Assembly: GCF_000266885.1 (NCBI RefSeq)
Contig: NC_018020.1
Span: 1,364,001 to 1,428,000, forward strand
From: Turneriella parva DSM 21527
Lineage (GTDB): Bacteria > Spirochaetota > Leptospiria > Turneriellales > Turneriellaceae
DNA: 64,000 nt
Direction of reading: 5' to 3'
The translations under genes and the position numbers were made by a program. Position 1 is the first letter of the stretch; the number at the start of each line of letters is the position of its first letter. Positions 50,690-58,013 of the stretch are shown here, in pieces. Below the pieces are notes generated by a model. It was not told where the DNA came from and did no database searches. It saw only the letters and a program-made list of their open reading frames with translations.

Positions 50690-50923
50690 GTGCAAAAACT
50701 AGCAGACATTTCTCAACACTTCAGCAACGGCATAGAGTTGCGTGATAACGAACCCGTAGAAGGTGCGATCAAGAAATTCAAACGTGAAGTCGCAAACTCG
50801 GGTATTTTGACCGAGCTGAAAAAGCGTGAATATTTCGAAAAGCCGAGCGTCATCAAGAAACGTGAACGCGACCAGGCTGAGCGCAAGCGTTTCCGCAAGC
50901 GCAATATCTACAACGAAGCATAA
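50690..50923 (+). CDS. rpsU: Ribosomal protein bS21
   Basis: A 77-residue basic protein with the bS21 pattern EPVEGAIKKFKREVANSGILTELKKREYFEKPSVIKKRERDQAERKRF. It is required for initiation on most mRNAs. The GTG start at 50690 is preceded by a strong Shine-Dalgarno AGGAGG six bases upstream. It is followed by dnaG, the usual macromolecular-synthesis order, but rpoD is missing downstream. Confidence 0.95.
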   Translation: MQKLADISQHFSNGIELRDNEPVEGAIKKFKREVANSGILTELKKREYFEKPSVIKKRERDQAERKRFRKRNIYNEA

Positions 50924-50975
50924 AAATCTTCTACTTTAAGGGGATGGCTGCGCCACCCCCTTAACAACCCCCGCC

Positions 50976-52817
50976 GTGACTGACGCAGACAAAATCATCG
51001 CGGCCATTCCCGTCGAAAGCTATATCGGGCGCTTTGTGGTGCTCAAGCGCAAAGGCAACAACCTCTGGGGCCTTTGCCCATTTCATGGTGAAAAGACCCC
51101 GTCGTTTTCTGTTGCTCCCCAAAAGGGGATCTATAAATGTTTTGGGTGCGGCGTCGGTGGCAACGTCATCACATTCGCCAAAGATTTCAACAAACTCTCG
51201 TTTCCCGAAGCGCTGAAGTTACTCGCAGACTTTGCCGGTATTGAACTTTCGCGCCAACCGCACAGGCCCGGTGAAGATGACCGCAAGCGCGCATTCATTG
51301 AGTTGCACCTGTGGGCACACAAACTGTATCGTTCTGCGTTTGGCGGCTCTGATGCCGAGCGCTACACGAAATCAAGGGGGATTCAAGAGCGTGCCGTTGA
51401 GGCATTTGAATTGGGTTATGCTCCCGATCAAACGCGGTATCTAGAGAGTAAGCTCAATGAGCGCTACAGAAATGAACCCCAGCTCTTGGCGAAGGCAATC
51501 GAAAACTTAACGGTCATCGGCCTCACAGGCCGCAATGACAGTGATACTTACAACCGGTTTCGCGACAGATTGATTTTTCCGATCAAAGATCTGCGAGGGC
51601 AGGTGATTGCCTTTGGCGGCCGGCTCGTGCGCGAGAAAGAAAACGCGGGCAAATACATAAACTCGCCAGAGACTCCGCTTTTTAATAAGTCCAACTCTGT
51701 TTACCGTCTTGGCGAAGCGGCGCAGGCTATTCGCAAAGAAGGTTTTGTGATCGTCTGCGAAGGCTACCTCGACGTGCTGGGGCTTTTCGAAGTGGGTTTG
51801 GAAAATGCTGTGGCGCCGCTGGGCACGGCGTTCACAGGCGAGCAGGCGAAGCAGATCAAACGCTTTGCAGATAACGTGACGTTCTTTCTCGATAATGACA
51901 ACGCAGGAACAGAGGCCGTTTACAAATCGCTGCGCATTGCGCGAAAGGCGAATCTGGCCATAAAAGTTGTACATCCACTTGCCCCGGGCGACAAGCAAGA
52001 CCCGTTCGATCTGAGCCGCAAGCTTTCTCCAGAAGAGATGCGCTTTCTCGTGCAACAGGCGCACAGCGAAGTGAAGTTTCTGGTCTGGTATTTTTTCCAG
52101 TTCAAATACAACGTCTCTGACCTCTCGCAAAAGAAGCAGGCGCTCGTGGATTTCTACGATTACGTGCGTATTCTCGAAACCGAATTGGAGCGCGACGAGT
52201 TTCTGAAGACTGCCGCCGGAGCGCTGCAGATCGAAGTGCAGATTCTGCGCAAAGATTTTACGACTCCTGTGCAGGGCGGCAAGACAGCTGGTGCTTGGCT
52301 CAACCAGCCCGAGCCGGCAGTTGCGCGCACCGCGGCCGTTTCATCAAAGCCGAAGCCCGTCAGCAAACAAGAAAAAGAAATCATCGCGATGCTGGTGCGA
52401 TTTCCCGACCTCGGTGATGAGCAGATGCTATTGTCTGAGATACCCTGGGAGAATGAAAACGCCTATCTGCTCTACTCTTTTTTTCACGACCGCTTGCGCA
52501 CGGGCGAAGCCTATTCATGGCAGAACCTAAACGCAGCGATGCAGTTCTTGCCCGACAACCTTGGGGCACTGCTTGCCGAAATCATGATGGATTATGAAGC
52601 CGCGTTTGATCAGGCAGAGAGTCTCACACCCGCCGAGGCCAAACGCAATTTGCGGCAGCTCGTGCGCTCGCTGGCGATTCAGGCCCTTGACAAACGCATT
52701 CAAGACCGGCAGAAAATAATCGGCAGCGAAGAAAAGCGCGGAGCCGACATCGAAGAGCTGATGCTCGAGCAGCAGCAGGATATCGACAAGCGCACCCAAT
52801 GGTTTCGCGCGCAGTAG
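50976..52817 (+). CDS. dnaG: DNA primase
   Basis: A 613-residue primase that makes RNA primers for replication. The N-terminal CHC2 zinc domain is visible (CPFHGEKTPSFSV, YKCFGCGVGGNVITF). The Toprim catalytic core follows (FVIVCEGYLDVLGLFEVGLENAVAPLGTAFTGEQ, VTFFLDNDNAGTEA) and a C-terminal helicase-binding domain (PKPVSKQEKEIIAMLVRFPDL to the end). The GTG start at 50976 lies 52 bases after rpsU. It is followed closely by a nucleotidyltransferase instead of rpoD. Confidence 0.96.
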   Translation: MTDADKIIAAIPVESYIGRFVVLKRKGNNLWGLCPFHGEKTPSFSVAPQKGIYKCFGCGVGGNVITFAKDFNKLSFPEALKLLADFAGIELSRQPHRPGEDDRKRAFIELHLWAHKLYRSAFGGSDAERYTKSRGIQERAVEAFELGYAPDQTRYLESKLNERYRNEPQLLAKAIENLTVIGLTGRNDSDTYNRFRDRLIFPIKDLRGQVIAFGGRLVREKENAGKYINSPETPLFNKSNSVYRLGEAAQAIRKEGFVIVCEGYLDVLGLFEVGLENAVAPLGTAFTGEQAKQIKRFADNVTFFLDNDNAGTEAVYKSLRIARKANLAIKVVHPLAPGDKQDPFDLSRKLSPEEMRFLVQQAHSEVKFLVWYFFQFKYNVSDLSQKKQALVDFYDYVRILETELERDEFLKTAAGALQIEVQILRKDFTTPVQGGKTAGAWLNQPEPAVARTAAVSSKPKPVSKQEKEIIAMLVRFPDLGDEQMLLSEIPWENENAYLLYSFFHDRLRTGEAYSWQNLNAAMQFLPDNLGALLAEIMMDYEAAFDQAESLTPAEAKRNLRQLVRSLAIQALDKRIQDRQKIIGSEEKRGADIEELMLEQQQDIDKRTQWFRAQ

Positions 52818-52853
52818 TGCTTGCAGTGCTGCGGCAAATTGGCAATCGGGCAT

Positions 52854-53819
52854 ATGCCAGTCAAATGTCTGATTCCCGCTGCCGGCAAGGGTACGCGCAT
52901 GCGCCCGCTGACGCACACGTTGCCGAAGGCAATGCTCCCCGTTGCTGGTAAGCCGTCTATCTACCACATCATCGACCGCGCCGCAAAGGCGGGCGTCGAA
53001 GATTTCGTCATCATCACCGGGTACCTGCGCGAGCTCATGGAAAGTGAAATTCTTGCGGCATACCCAAAGCTGAAGATACAATTCGTCGAACAGAAAGAGC
53101 AGCTGGGTCTGGGCCACGCCATCTATATGGCGCGCGACAAGTTTGCTGCAGGCGATTCGATGTTACTCATTTATGGCGATACACTGTTTGAAGGCGACAT
53201 TGAGACCATGATGAAAAGCGCGACACCCGTCATCGGTGTCTTCGAGGTGCCAGACCCAAAGCGCTTTGGCGTGATTGAAAAAGGCGAGGGTCAGACCATC
53301 ACGAATCTCGTTGAAAAACCAGAGAAGTTTGTCTCAAACCTCGCGATACCGGGCGTGAATTATTTTCCGAGTTCGGCAGAACTCTTCGCAGCGCTCGAAC
53401 ACATAGTCTCAAATAACATCCGCACAAAAAACGAATACCAGGCGACCGATGCTTTTCAGTACATGCTGAAAGAAAAGAAAACTGTATTCACCTGGCAGAT
53501 TCTCACAGCATGGGACGACGCCGGCACGCTCGAGGCGATTCTCGACACCAACAAAATTATTCTCGACCGCCGTGGCGCTGGCAAGATGTCTGCGATCGCT
53601 GCAGATGCCAAAATCGTGAATTCACAGCTGCAGCAGTATGCGAGTGTCAGCGAAGGTGCGCACATCGAAAACTCCACCCTGATCAATTGTATCGTCGACA
53701 GAGGTTCGGTCATCAAGAATTGCAAACTCGAAAACTCGCTGGTCGGGCGCAATGCCGTGCTCGAGAATATTTCGGGTACAATTGTGGTTGGCGACGACAC
53801 TCAGGTGCGCGGTCGCTGA
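52854..53819 (+). CDS. Sugar-1-phosphate nucleotidyltransferase
   Basis: A 321-residue enzyme with the GT-A type nucleotide-binding motif CLIPAAGKGTRMRPLTHTLPKAMLPVAGKPSIYHII and the metal Asp in LLIYGDTLFEGD. The pattern fits RmlA/GlmU/GalU-like enzymes. A left-handed beta helix is suggested at the C-terminus (AKIVNSQLQQYASVSEGAHIENSTLINCIVDRGSVIKNCKLENSLVG), which points to a mannose- or glucose-1-phosphate transferase of the two-domain type. The sugar is not known. It starts 36 bases after dnaG and is 8 bases before the next gene. Confidence 0.9.
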   Translation: MPVKCLIPAAGKGTRMRPLTHTLPKAMLPVAGKPSIYHIIDRAAKAGVEDFVIITGYLRELMESEILAAYPKLKIQFVEQKEQLGLGHAIYMARDKFAAGDSMLLIYGDTLFEGDIETMMKSATPVIGVFEVPDPKRFGVIEKGEGQTITNLVEKPEKFVSNLAIPGVNYFPSSAELFAALEHIVSNNIRTKNEYQATDAFQYMLKEKKTVFTWQILTAWDDAGTLEAILDTNKIILDRRGAGKMSAIAADAKIVNSQLQQYASVSEGAHIENSTLINCIVDRGSVIKNCKLENSLVGRNAVLENISGTIVVGDDTQVRGR

Positions 53820-53827
53820 CTCAGACC

Positions 53828-55108
53828 GTGAAATCGATCTTTATCGCTGAGCCCTACTATTCGGTTTGTCGCTATATCGAAGAAACTCTCGTGAAACACG
53901 GCTACGAAGCCTGGCTGGTGGGCGGCAGCGTTCGTGACCTGTTGATAGCCGGGCGGCTGAGCGACCTCGATTACACCACCAATGCGCGCCCTGAGGCAGT
54001 GCAGAAAATATTCCCGCGCACCGTGCCGGTCGGTATCAAATTCGGTACGCTCTTGGTGCTGTATCGCGGACAAAAAGTCGAGGTCACAACCTACCGTGCC
54101 GATGCCGATTACGAAGACGGTCGCCGGCCGAGCACGGTCGAATATGCGCAAGAGCTCGCAGTCGACATCCGCAGGCGCGACTTTACCATCAACGGGCTGG
54201 CATATTCCGTTCTGAAAAAGCAACTTGCCGACTATTGCGGCGGCGTTGACGATCTCGAGCGCAAACTGCTCAGAACGATCGGCGACCCCATGCAGCGCTT
54301 CAGCGAAGATGGCCTGCGGCCGATCAGAGGATGCAGAATCGCGGCGAAACTGGGTTTTGAGATTGAGCCCAATACGCTGACTGCAATGCGGCATTGTGTG
54401 CCGATCACCTCAAAGGTTGCACCCGAACGCTTTTTCGACGAATGGCGAAAAACTCTGCGTATGAAGAATCGCCGCTCGTATTGGCACCATTTGCTTGAAG
54501 CGCACATTCTACCGGCCTTTTTGCCGCACATCGCCGAGGCGTTTGTCGGCGAGGCGCGCGACCAGTTCTTGCGCGAGATCGATCATCTGCAGATGCGTTC
54601 AATGGCTGAATACGCTGCTGCGCTTTTCTTCTTGCTGCAAATAACCGATCGCGGCAAGATCGAACAAACCTTACGTGGCACGAAATTTCCCACGGCAGAC
54701 ATGAAGTTGTGTCTCAACCTTCTCGATTCGCCTCTGTTGCGAATAGCTGATGCCCATGGTCGGCTCGATCTAAAGCGAGCCTTGGCACAAACCGGGCGGC
54801 GCGATCGTATCGCCCATATGCGATTCGCGACACAAATGCGCGCCGCTTTGCAAACGAGCTCGGGCCTGCAGCCGGGGCCAGTTCGCAAAGGCCGCGAGCT
54901 TGCCGTGTCGCTCTACAAGTCTATTCGCCGGTCAGGCGAACCCCTCGATATTTCTGATCTGGCAGTCACGGGTACTGACCTGCAGGCGAAAGGCCTGCAG
55001 GGCCGAGCCGTCGGCGAAGCGCTCGAAAAACTCAAATTGATTGTGCTTGAGCAGCCGCAGCTAAATACCCGCGAAAGGCTGCTACAACTTGTTGGCAAAT
55101 CGACCTGA
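53828..55108 (+). CDS. CCA-adding enzyme/poly(A) polymerase family protein
   Basis: A 426-residue class II nucleotidyltransferase. The head domain shows WLVGGSVRDLLIAGRLSDLDYTTNARPEAVQKIFP with the two metal Asp, the neck shows RRRDFTINGLAYS and RKLLRTIGDPMQRFSEDGLRPIRGCRIAAKLGFEI, and an extended C-terminal helical domain follows. The family includes tRNA CCA enzymes and poly(A) polymerases; the sequence cannot separate them with certainty, and the family signature RRRDFTIN is compatible with CCA enzymes. The GTG at 53828 was chosen because it opens the domain. It lies 8 bases after the nucleotidyltransferase. Confidence 0.92.
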   Translation: MKSIFIAEPYYSVCRYIEETLVKHGYEAWLVGGSVRDLLIAGRLSDLDYTTNARPEAVQKIFPRTVPVGIKFGTLLVLYRGQKVEVTTYRADADYEDGRRPSTVEYAQELAVDIRRRDFTINGLAYSVLKKQLADYCGGVDDLERKLLRTIGDPMQRFSEDGLRPIRGCRIAAKLGFEIEPNTLTAMRHCVPITSKVAPERFFDEWRKTLRMKNRRSYWHHLLEAHILPAFLPHIAEAFVGEARDQFLREIDHLQMRSMAEYAAALFFLLQITDRGKIEQTLRGTKFPTADMKLCLNLLDSPLLRIADAHGRLDLKRALAQTGRRDRIAHMRFATQMRAALQTSSGLQPGPVRKGRELAVSLYKSIRRSGEPLDISDLAVTGTDLQAKGLQGRAVGEALEKLKLIVLEQPQLNTRERLLQLVGKST

Positions 55109-55133
55109 CAGGGCAGCGGTGGGTAGCCGCCGA

Positions 55134-55850
55134 TCACCTTACGGCCGTAGGCTTCTTTTTTTTGCCAGCGTACTCAGAGACGCCTGCAAGTTGGTCTAAT
55201 TTGCTGCGTTGTTCGAGCATACGGCGCTCATGATAGGCACGCCGATTTTCTCGTTCTTCTTCGGTCTGTTTTCGCGGTTCAGTCTCAGAAGGCTGCAGGG
55301 AAACCAGAAGCTCGGTGAAGGGCTTGGGTATCAAGAAGCCATCCCAACTGTTGAGACGCCAGAAACGGCGCGGCGCCACACAAACCGGAACAAGCTCAGT
55401 CTGCGTCAGCTGCGAAGCGACGAGTGCTCCGGCCTGAAAGACATACATCGGCCCCCGGGGGCCGTCGGGTGTCATGACCACCGAACTCTTGCGCCGCCCC
55501 AGAGCATGGCTCAGCATCGTCAGCGCTTCTTTTCCCCCGCGTGACGAAGAGCCGCGCGCTACATCGCCGCCCCAGCGCTCAACCACGTTGGCAATGGCCT
55601 CACCATCATTCGATTGGCTGATGAGCACAGTCAAATGCACGCCCTTGTCGAAGAACGTACGCTTCAGGTAGATTGCCGCCATGAAGATGCGGTTGTGCCA
55701 AAAGATAAAAATTACCGGTCGGCGACGGGCAAGAATGTCATCACGAATCTCTTTGCCCTCAACGTACGTGACGCGGCAGGTCATGTAGATGAACTCCATC
55801 AGCCACTTGAGCAGCGTTACGCCGAGCCAATGCATGATAGATCTAAACAT
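55134..55850 (-). CDS. DUF374-family lysophospholipid acyltransferase
   Basis: A 238-residue LPLAT-superfamily protein. FIFWHNRIFMAAIYLKRTF carries the catalytic-type His, followed by LISQSNDGEAIANVVERWGGDVARGSSSRGGKEAL and VVMTPDGPRGPMYVFQAGALVASQL, which are the DUF374 motifs. Relatives add acyl groups to lipid A-like or other lipids, and this one could act on spirochaete glycolipids. A basic C-terminal region (REN to KKKKPTAVR) is added. It is co-transcribed with two small membrane proteins upstream (55858-56147), with a 7-base gap. Confidence 0.87.
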   Translation of the reverse strand: MFRSIMHWLGVTLLKWLMEFIYMTCRVTYVEGKEIRDDILARRRPVIFIFWHNRIFMAAIYLKRTFFDKGVHLTVLISQSNDGEAIANVVERWGGDVARGSSSRGGKEALTMLSHALGRRKSSVVMTPDGPRGPMYVFQAGALVASQLTQTELVPVCVAPRRFWRLNSWDGFLIPKPFTELLVSLQPSETEPRKQTEEERENRRAYHERRMLEQRSKLDQLAGVSEYAGKKKKPTAVR

Positions 55851-55857
55851 TTGGGGC

Positions 55858-56022
55858 CTATTCCTTTGTGAAAAATTGCCAGATGCTGAGCAAACTAGCG
55901 ACGAGACCTACCAGAATCATAAGCGTTTCGGAGGTCTTGGCGTAATCTTTATAGGTACTGATCAGCAATAAGCTCGTACCAGCGATCGATACGCCAAGAA
56001 AAATGACCACCCTTTGGTTCAC
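55858..56022 (-). CDS. Small two-helix membrane protein, pair B second member
   Basis: A 54-residue protein starting with a GTG at 56020-56022: a short N-terminus, one helix (VVIFLGVSIAGTSLLLIST), a charged hinge (YKDYAKTSE) and a second helix (TLMILVGLVASLLSIWQFF) ending TKE. It aligns without gaps with the frame at 18282-18446. The start codon overlaps no upstream stop but lies 5 bases after the first member. No known family was recognised. It lies 7 bases ahead of the DUF374 gene and is probably co-translated with it. Confidence 0.65.
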   Translation of the reverse strand: MNQRVVIFLGVSIAGTSLLLISTYKDYAKTSETLMILVGLVASLLSIWQFFTKE

Positions 56023-56027
56023 GTAAG

Positions 56028-56147
56028 CTATTTTTTCTGAAGCTGGGCGTGTACTTCGCGGGCGATAAGTCTGCTAATGCCGCTTGAAATCAGATAAGCG
56101 GCACAGAGCAGGCTCACCACCGAAGCTGCTATCATTGTGACACTCAT
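56028..56147 (-). CDS. Small one-helix membrane protein, pair B first member
   Basis: A 39-residue protein: MSVTMIAASVVSLLCAAYLI forms one membrane helix and the tail SSGISRLIAREVHAQLQKK is amphipathic. It resembles the 58-residue protein at 18455-18631, which is also followed by a two-helix partner. The pair B-DUF374 order suggests a link to lipid or envelope processes, which is inference only. It is the first gene of its unit, with the dcd gene downstream on the same strand about 40 bases away. Confidence 0.6.
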   Translation of the reverse strand: MSVTMIAASVVSLLCAAYLISSGISRLIAREVHAQLQKK

Positions 56148-56187
56148 GACCTGAGATTACAAAACACCGGGTCTGGCGTCAATGTTT

Positions 56188-56706
56188 TCATTCGAAATCT
56201 TTATAGATTAGACTCGGCTGAATACCCGTATTGCCCTGGTATTTGCCGCTCTTGTACTCGGTATATTCGCCTTCGACGGTGTGGTAGAAAATCTGGCAAA
56301 TTTGCACGCCGGGGTAGATGCGCACGGGCTGAATGCTCGAAATTTCGAGCGTCCAGAAACCGCGAAAGCCGATATCGCCGAAGCCCGCGGTGATGTGCAC
56401 GAACAGGCCCAGTCGTCCCACGCTGCTGCGCCCTTCGAGCATCGGCACCAGGTTGTGCGTCTCAGTGAGTTCACGGGTGCGCCCCAAGTACAGCCTTCCC
56501 GGTTCAATGACGAAGCCCGATTCGGGTATCTTCAGAAGCTGCGTTTCATTCGGCTTCTTCATATCGAGCAGCGATTCTTTGTAAACGAGCAACTCGTCGT
56601 GCAGCGTCAGATTGTACGAATTAGGATTCAGAAATTTCTCGTCGTATGGCTCGATCTTGATATCTTTGCCGAGTCGTTTCTTGATTTCAATACCCGAGAG
56701 AATCAT
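56188..56706 (-). CDS. dcd: dCTP deaminase
   Basis: A 172-residue trimeric enzyme that converts dCTP to dUTP for thymidylate synthesis. It begins MILSGIEIKKRLG, and the catalytic Glu region is MLEGRSSVGRLGLFVHITAGFGDIGFRGFWTLEI. IYPGVQICQIFY and the C-terminal YQGNTGIQPSLIYKDFE also match. The ATG at 56704-56706 is the first codon after the last tandem repeat and carries a GGAGG site 6 bases upstream. Its start overlaps the stop of the last repeat ORF (ATGA). Confidence 0.95.
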   Translation of the reverse strand: MILSGIEIKKRLGKDIKIEPYDEKFLNPNSYNLTLHDELLVYKESLLDMKKPNETQLLKIPESGFVIEPGRLYLGRTRELTETHNLVPMLEGRSSVGRLGLFVHITAGFGDIGFRGFWTLEISSIQPVRIYPGVQICQIFYHTVEGEYTEYKSGKYQGNTGIQPSLIYKDFE

Positions 56707-56942
56707 GTCGCCTCCGAATGCGCACGATGCGCTGAGTGAGGCGACTGCCATGGATGGCATCTCATGTCGCCTCCGAACGCGCAGGACGCGCTGAGTGAGG
56801 CGACTGCCATGGATGGCATCTCATGTCGCCTCCGAACGCGCAGGACGCGCTGAGTGAGGCGACTGCCATGGATGGCATCTCATGTCGCCTCCGAACGCGC
56901 AGGACGCGCTGAGTGAGGCGACTGCCATGGATGGCATCTCAT
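56703..56942 (-). repeat. Four tandem 59-bp repeats, each a coupled micro-ORF, between mrp and dcd
   Basis: The unit lies at 56704-56762, 56763-56821, 56822-56880 and 56881-56939, with a fifth partial start at 56940. On the minus strand each unit carries GGAGG, a start ATG and a 20-codon ORF (MRCHPWQSPHSARPARSEAT) whose TGA overlaps the next ATG as ATGA. The ORFs run 56942-56880, 56883-56821, 56824-56762 and 56765-56703; the last differs (HRAHSEAT). The first ATG overlaps the mrp stop and the last TGA overlaps the dcd ATG. GTCGCCTC and GAGGCGAC in each unit can pair and hide the GGAGG site. Confidence 0.9.
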
Positions 56943-58012
56943 GTCGCCTCCATTACGGATACAAGATTGCGTGCGATGTGCTCGAACGCATCTACTACCG
57001 GGGCGATATTCTTGTTTTTGTTTTTGTAAACGGCAATCTCACCCTTCTCGGCTGCGGCCATGCAGTCTTCGACCAGCGGCACCTGACCCAAAAGCACGCT
57101 CTCAGAGCTTGCCGCAAGTCGCGAACCGCCGCCGCGCGAGAAGATATGGCTTGGCTTGCCGCAGTGGCTGCAGATAAACTCACTCATGTTCTCCACTACC
57201 CCCAGTATTCTGATGTTTACCTGTTCGAACATGGCTACTGCACGACCAGCGTCAAGCAGCGCCACAGATTGCGGGGTCGTAACAATGATAGCGCCGTCTG
57301 TCTGCACCAGTTGCGCGAGCGACAGCTGTGTGTCACCGGTACCCGGAGGCAGATCGATGATCAGGTAGTCGAGCTCACCCCAGTTCATGTCGTACAAGAA
57401 TTGCTCGACTGCTTTGCCGAGCATCGGCCCGCGCCACACGATCGGTTGATTGTCGTCGACCAGAAATGAAAAGCTCATCAGCTTCAGACCATATTTCTCT
57501 ACCGGTGTAATGCGGTCATTTTTTACGTCTATCTGCTGCCGGCCCGATAAGCCGAGCATCTTGCCGACCGACGGCCCGTAGATATCGGCATCCATGAGCC
57601 CGACTTTTTTGCCCATCTGCTGCAGCGTCGAGGCCAGGTTGACTGACACAGTTGACTTACCCACGCCTCCCTTGCCTGACGCGACGGCGATAACATGCTT
57701 GACTCCCGGTATGCTGCGCTGCGGGCGCGAGACCGGGCCTTGTTTCGTAACTTCGGGCTTTGCTTCGTTCCATTTGAACTTGAAACCGTCGGGCGCAATA
57801 CCCTCTTTGCTCGCAAGCGTACGCACCTGTGCCTCGATGGCGAGCTGCCATTTTTTGTCGCCCGCAGCCTTAAGCTCGATCGTTGGCTTATCAGCTTGCC
57901 CTGAGCCCGTCGAAGGGTCATGCATCGCGATGAAAAGCTTATCGTCGATGATCGATTTGTGCGTTAAAGGATTCTGAACTTTGCCGAGAAGGCTTTCGAG
58001 TTTCTCTTTCAT
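56939..58012 (-). CDS. mrp: Mrp/ApbC-family iron-sulfur cluster carrier ATPase
   Basis: A 357-residue P-loop protein of the Mrp/Nbp35 family. A DUF59-like N-terminal domain is followed by the deviant Walker A GKGGVGKSTVSVNLA, the LMDADIYGPSVGKMLG motif, VDDNQPIVWRGPMLGKAVEQFLYDMNWGELDYLIIDLPPGTGD and the CxxC pair CSHCGKPSH. It carries or inserts iron-sulfur clusters. The stretch DPSTGSGQA (about residue 31-40) is encoded by a dispersed hairpin repeat (57895-57923) inserted in frame. It starts one base after the MFS gene, and its stop overlaps the first repeat ORF before dcd. Confidence 0.93.
   Translation of the reverse strand: MKEKLESLLGKVQNPLTHKSIIDDKLFIAMHDPSTGSGQADKPTIELKAAGDKKWQLAIEAQVRTLASKEGIAPDGFKFKWNEAKPEVTKQGPVSRPQRSIPGVKHVIAVASGKGGVGKSTVSVNLASTLQQMGKKVGLMDADIYGPSVGKMLGLSGRQQIDVKNDRITPVEKYGLKLMSFSFLVDDNQPIVWRGPMLGKAVEQFLYDMNWGELDYLIIDLPPGTGDTQLSLAQLVQTDGAIIVTTPQSVALLDAGRAVAMFEQVNIRILGVVENMSEFICSHCGKPSHIFSRGGGSRLAASSESVLLGQVPLVEDCMAAAEKGEIAVYKNKNKNIAPVVDAFEHIARNLVSVMEAT
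57895..57923. repeat. Dispersed hairpin repeat, copy 6 (within mrp)
   Basis: CCC and GGG flank the core TGAGCCCGTCGAA, followed by TCATGC as in copy 1. It is read in frame as HDPSTGSGQA, a segment normally absent from the family. Confidence 0.7.
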
Positions 58013-58013
58013 G

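Noticed and set aside
56703-56942. Possible CRISPR array
   Set aside because: The units are contiguous without spacers and no cas genes are present.
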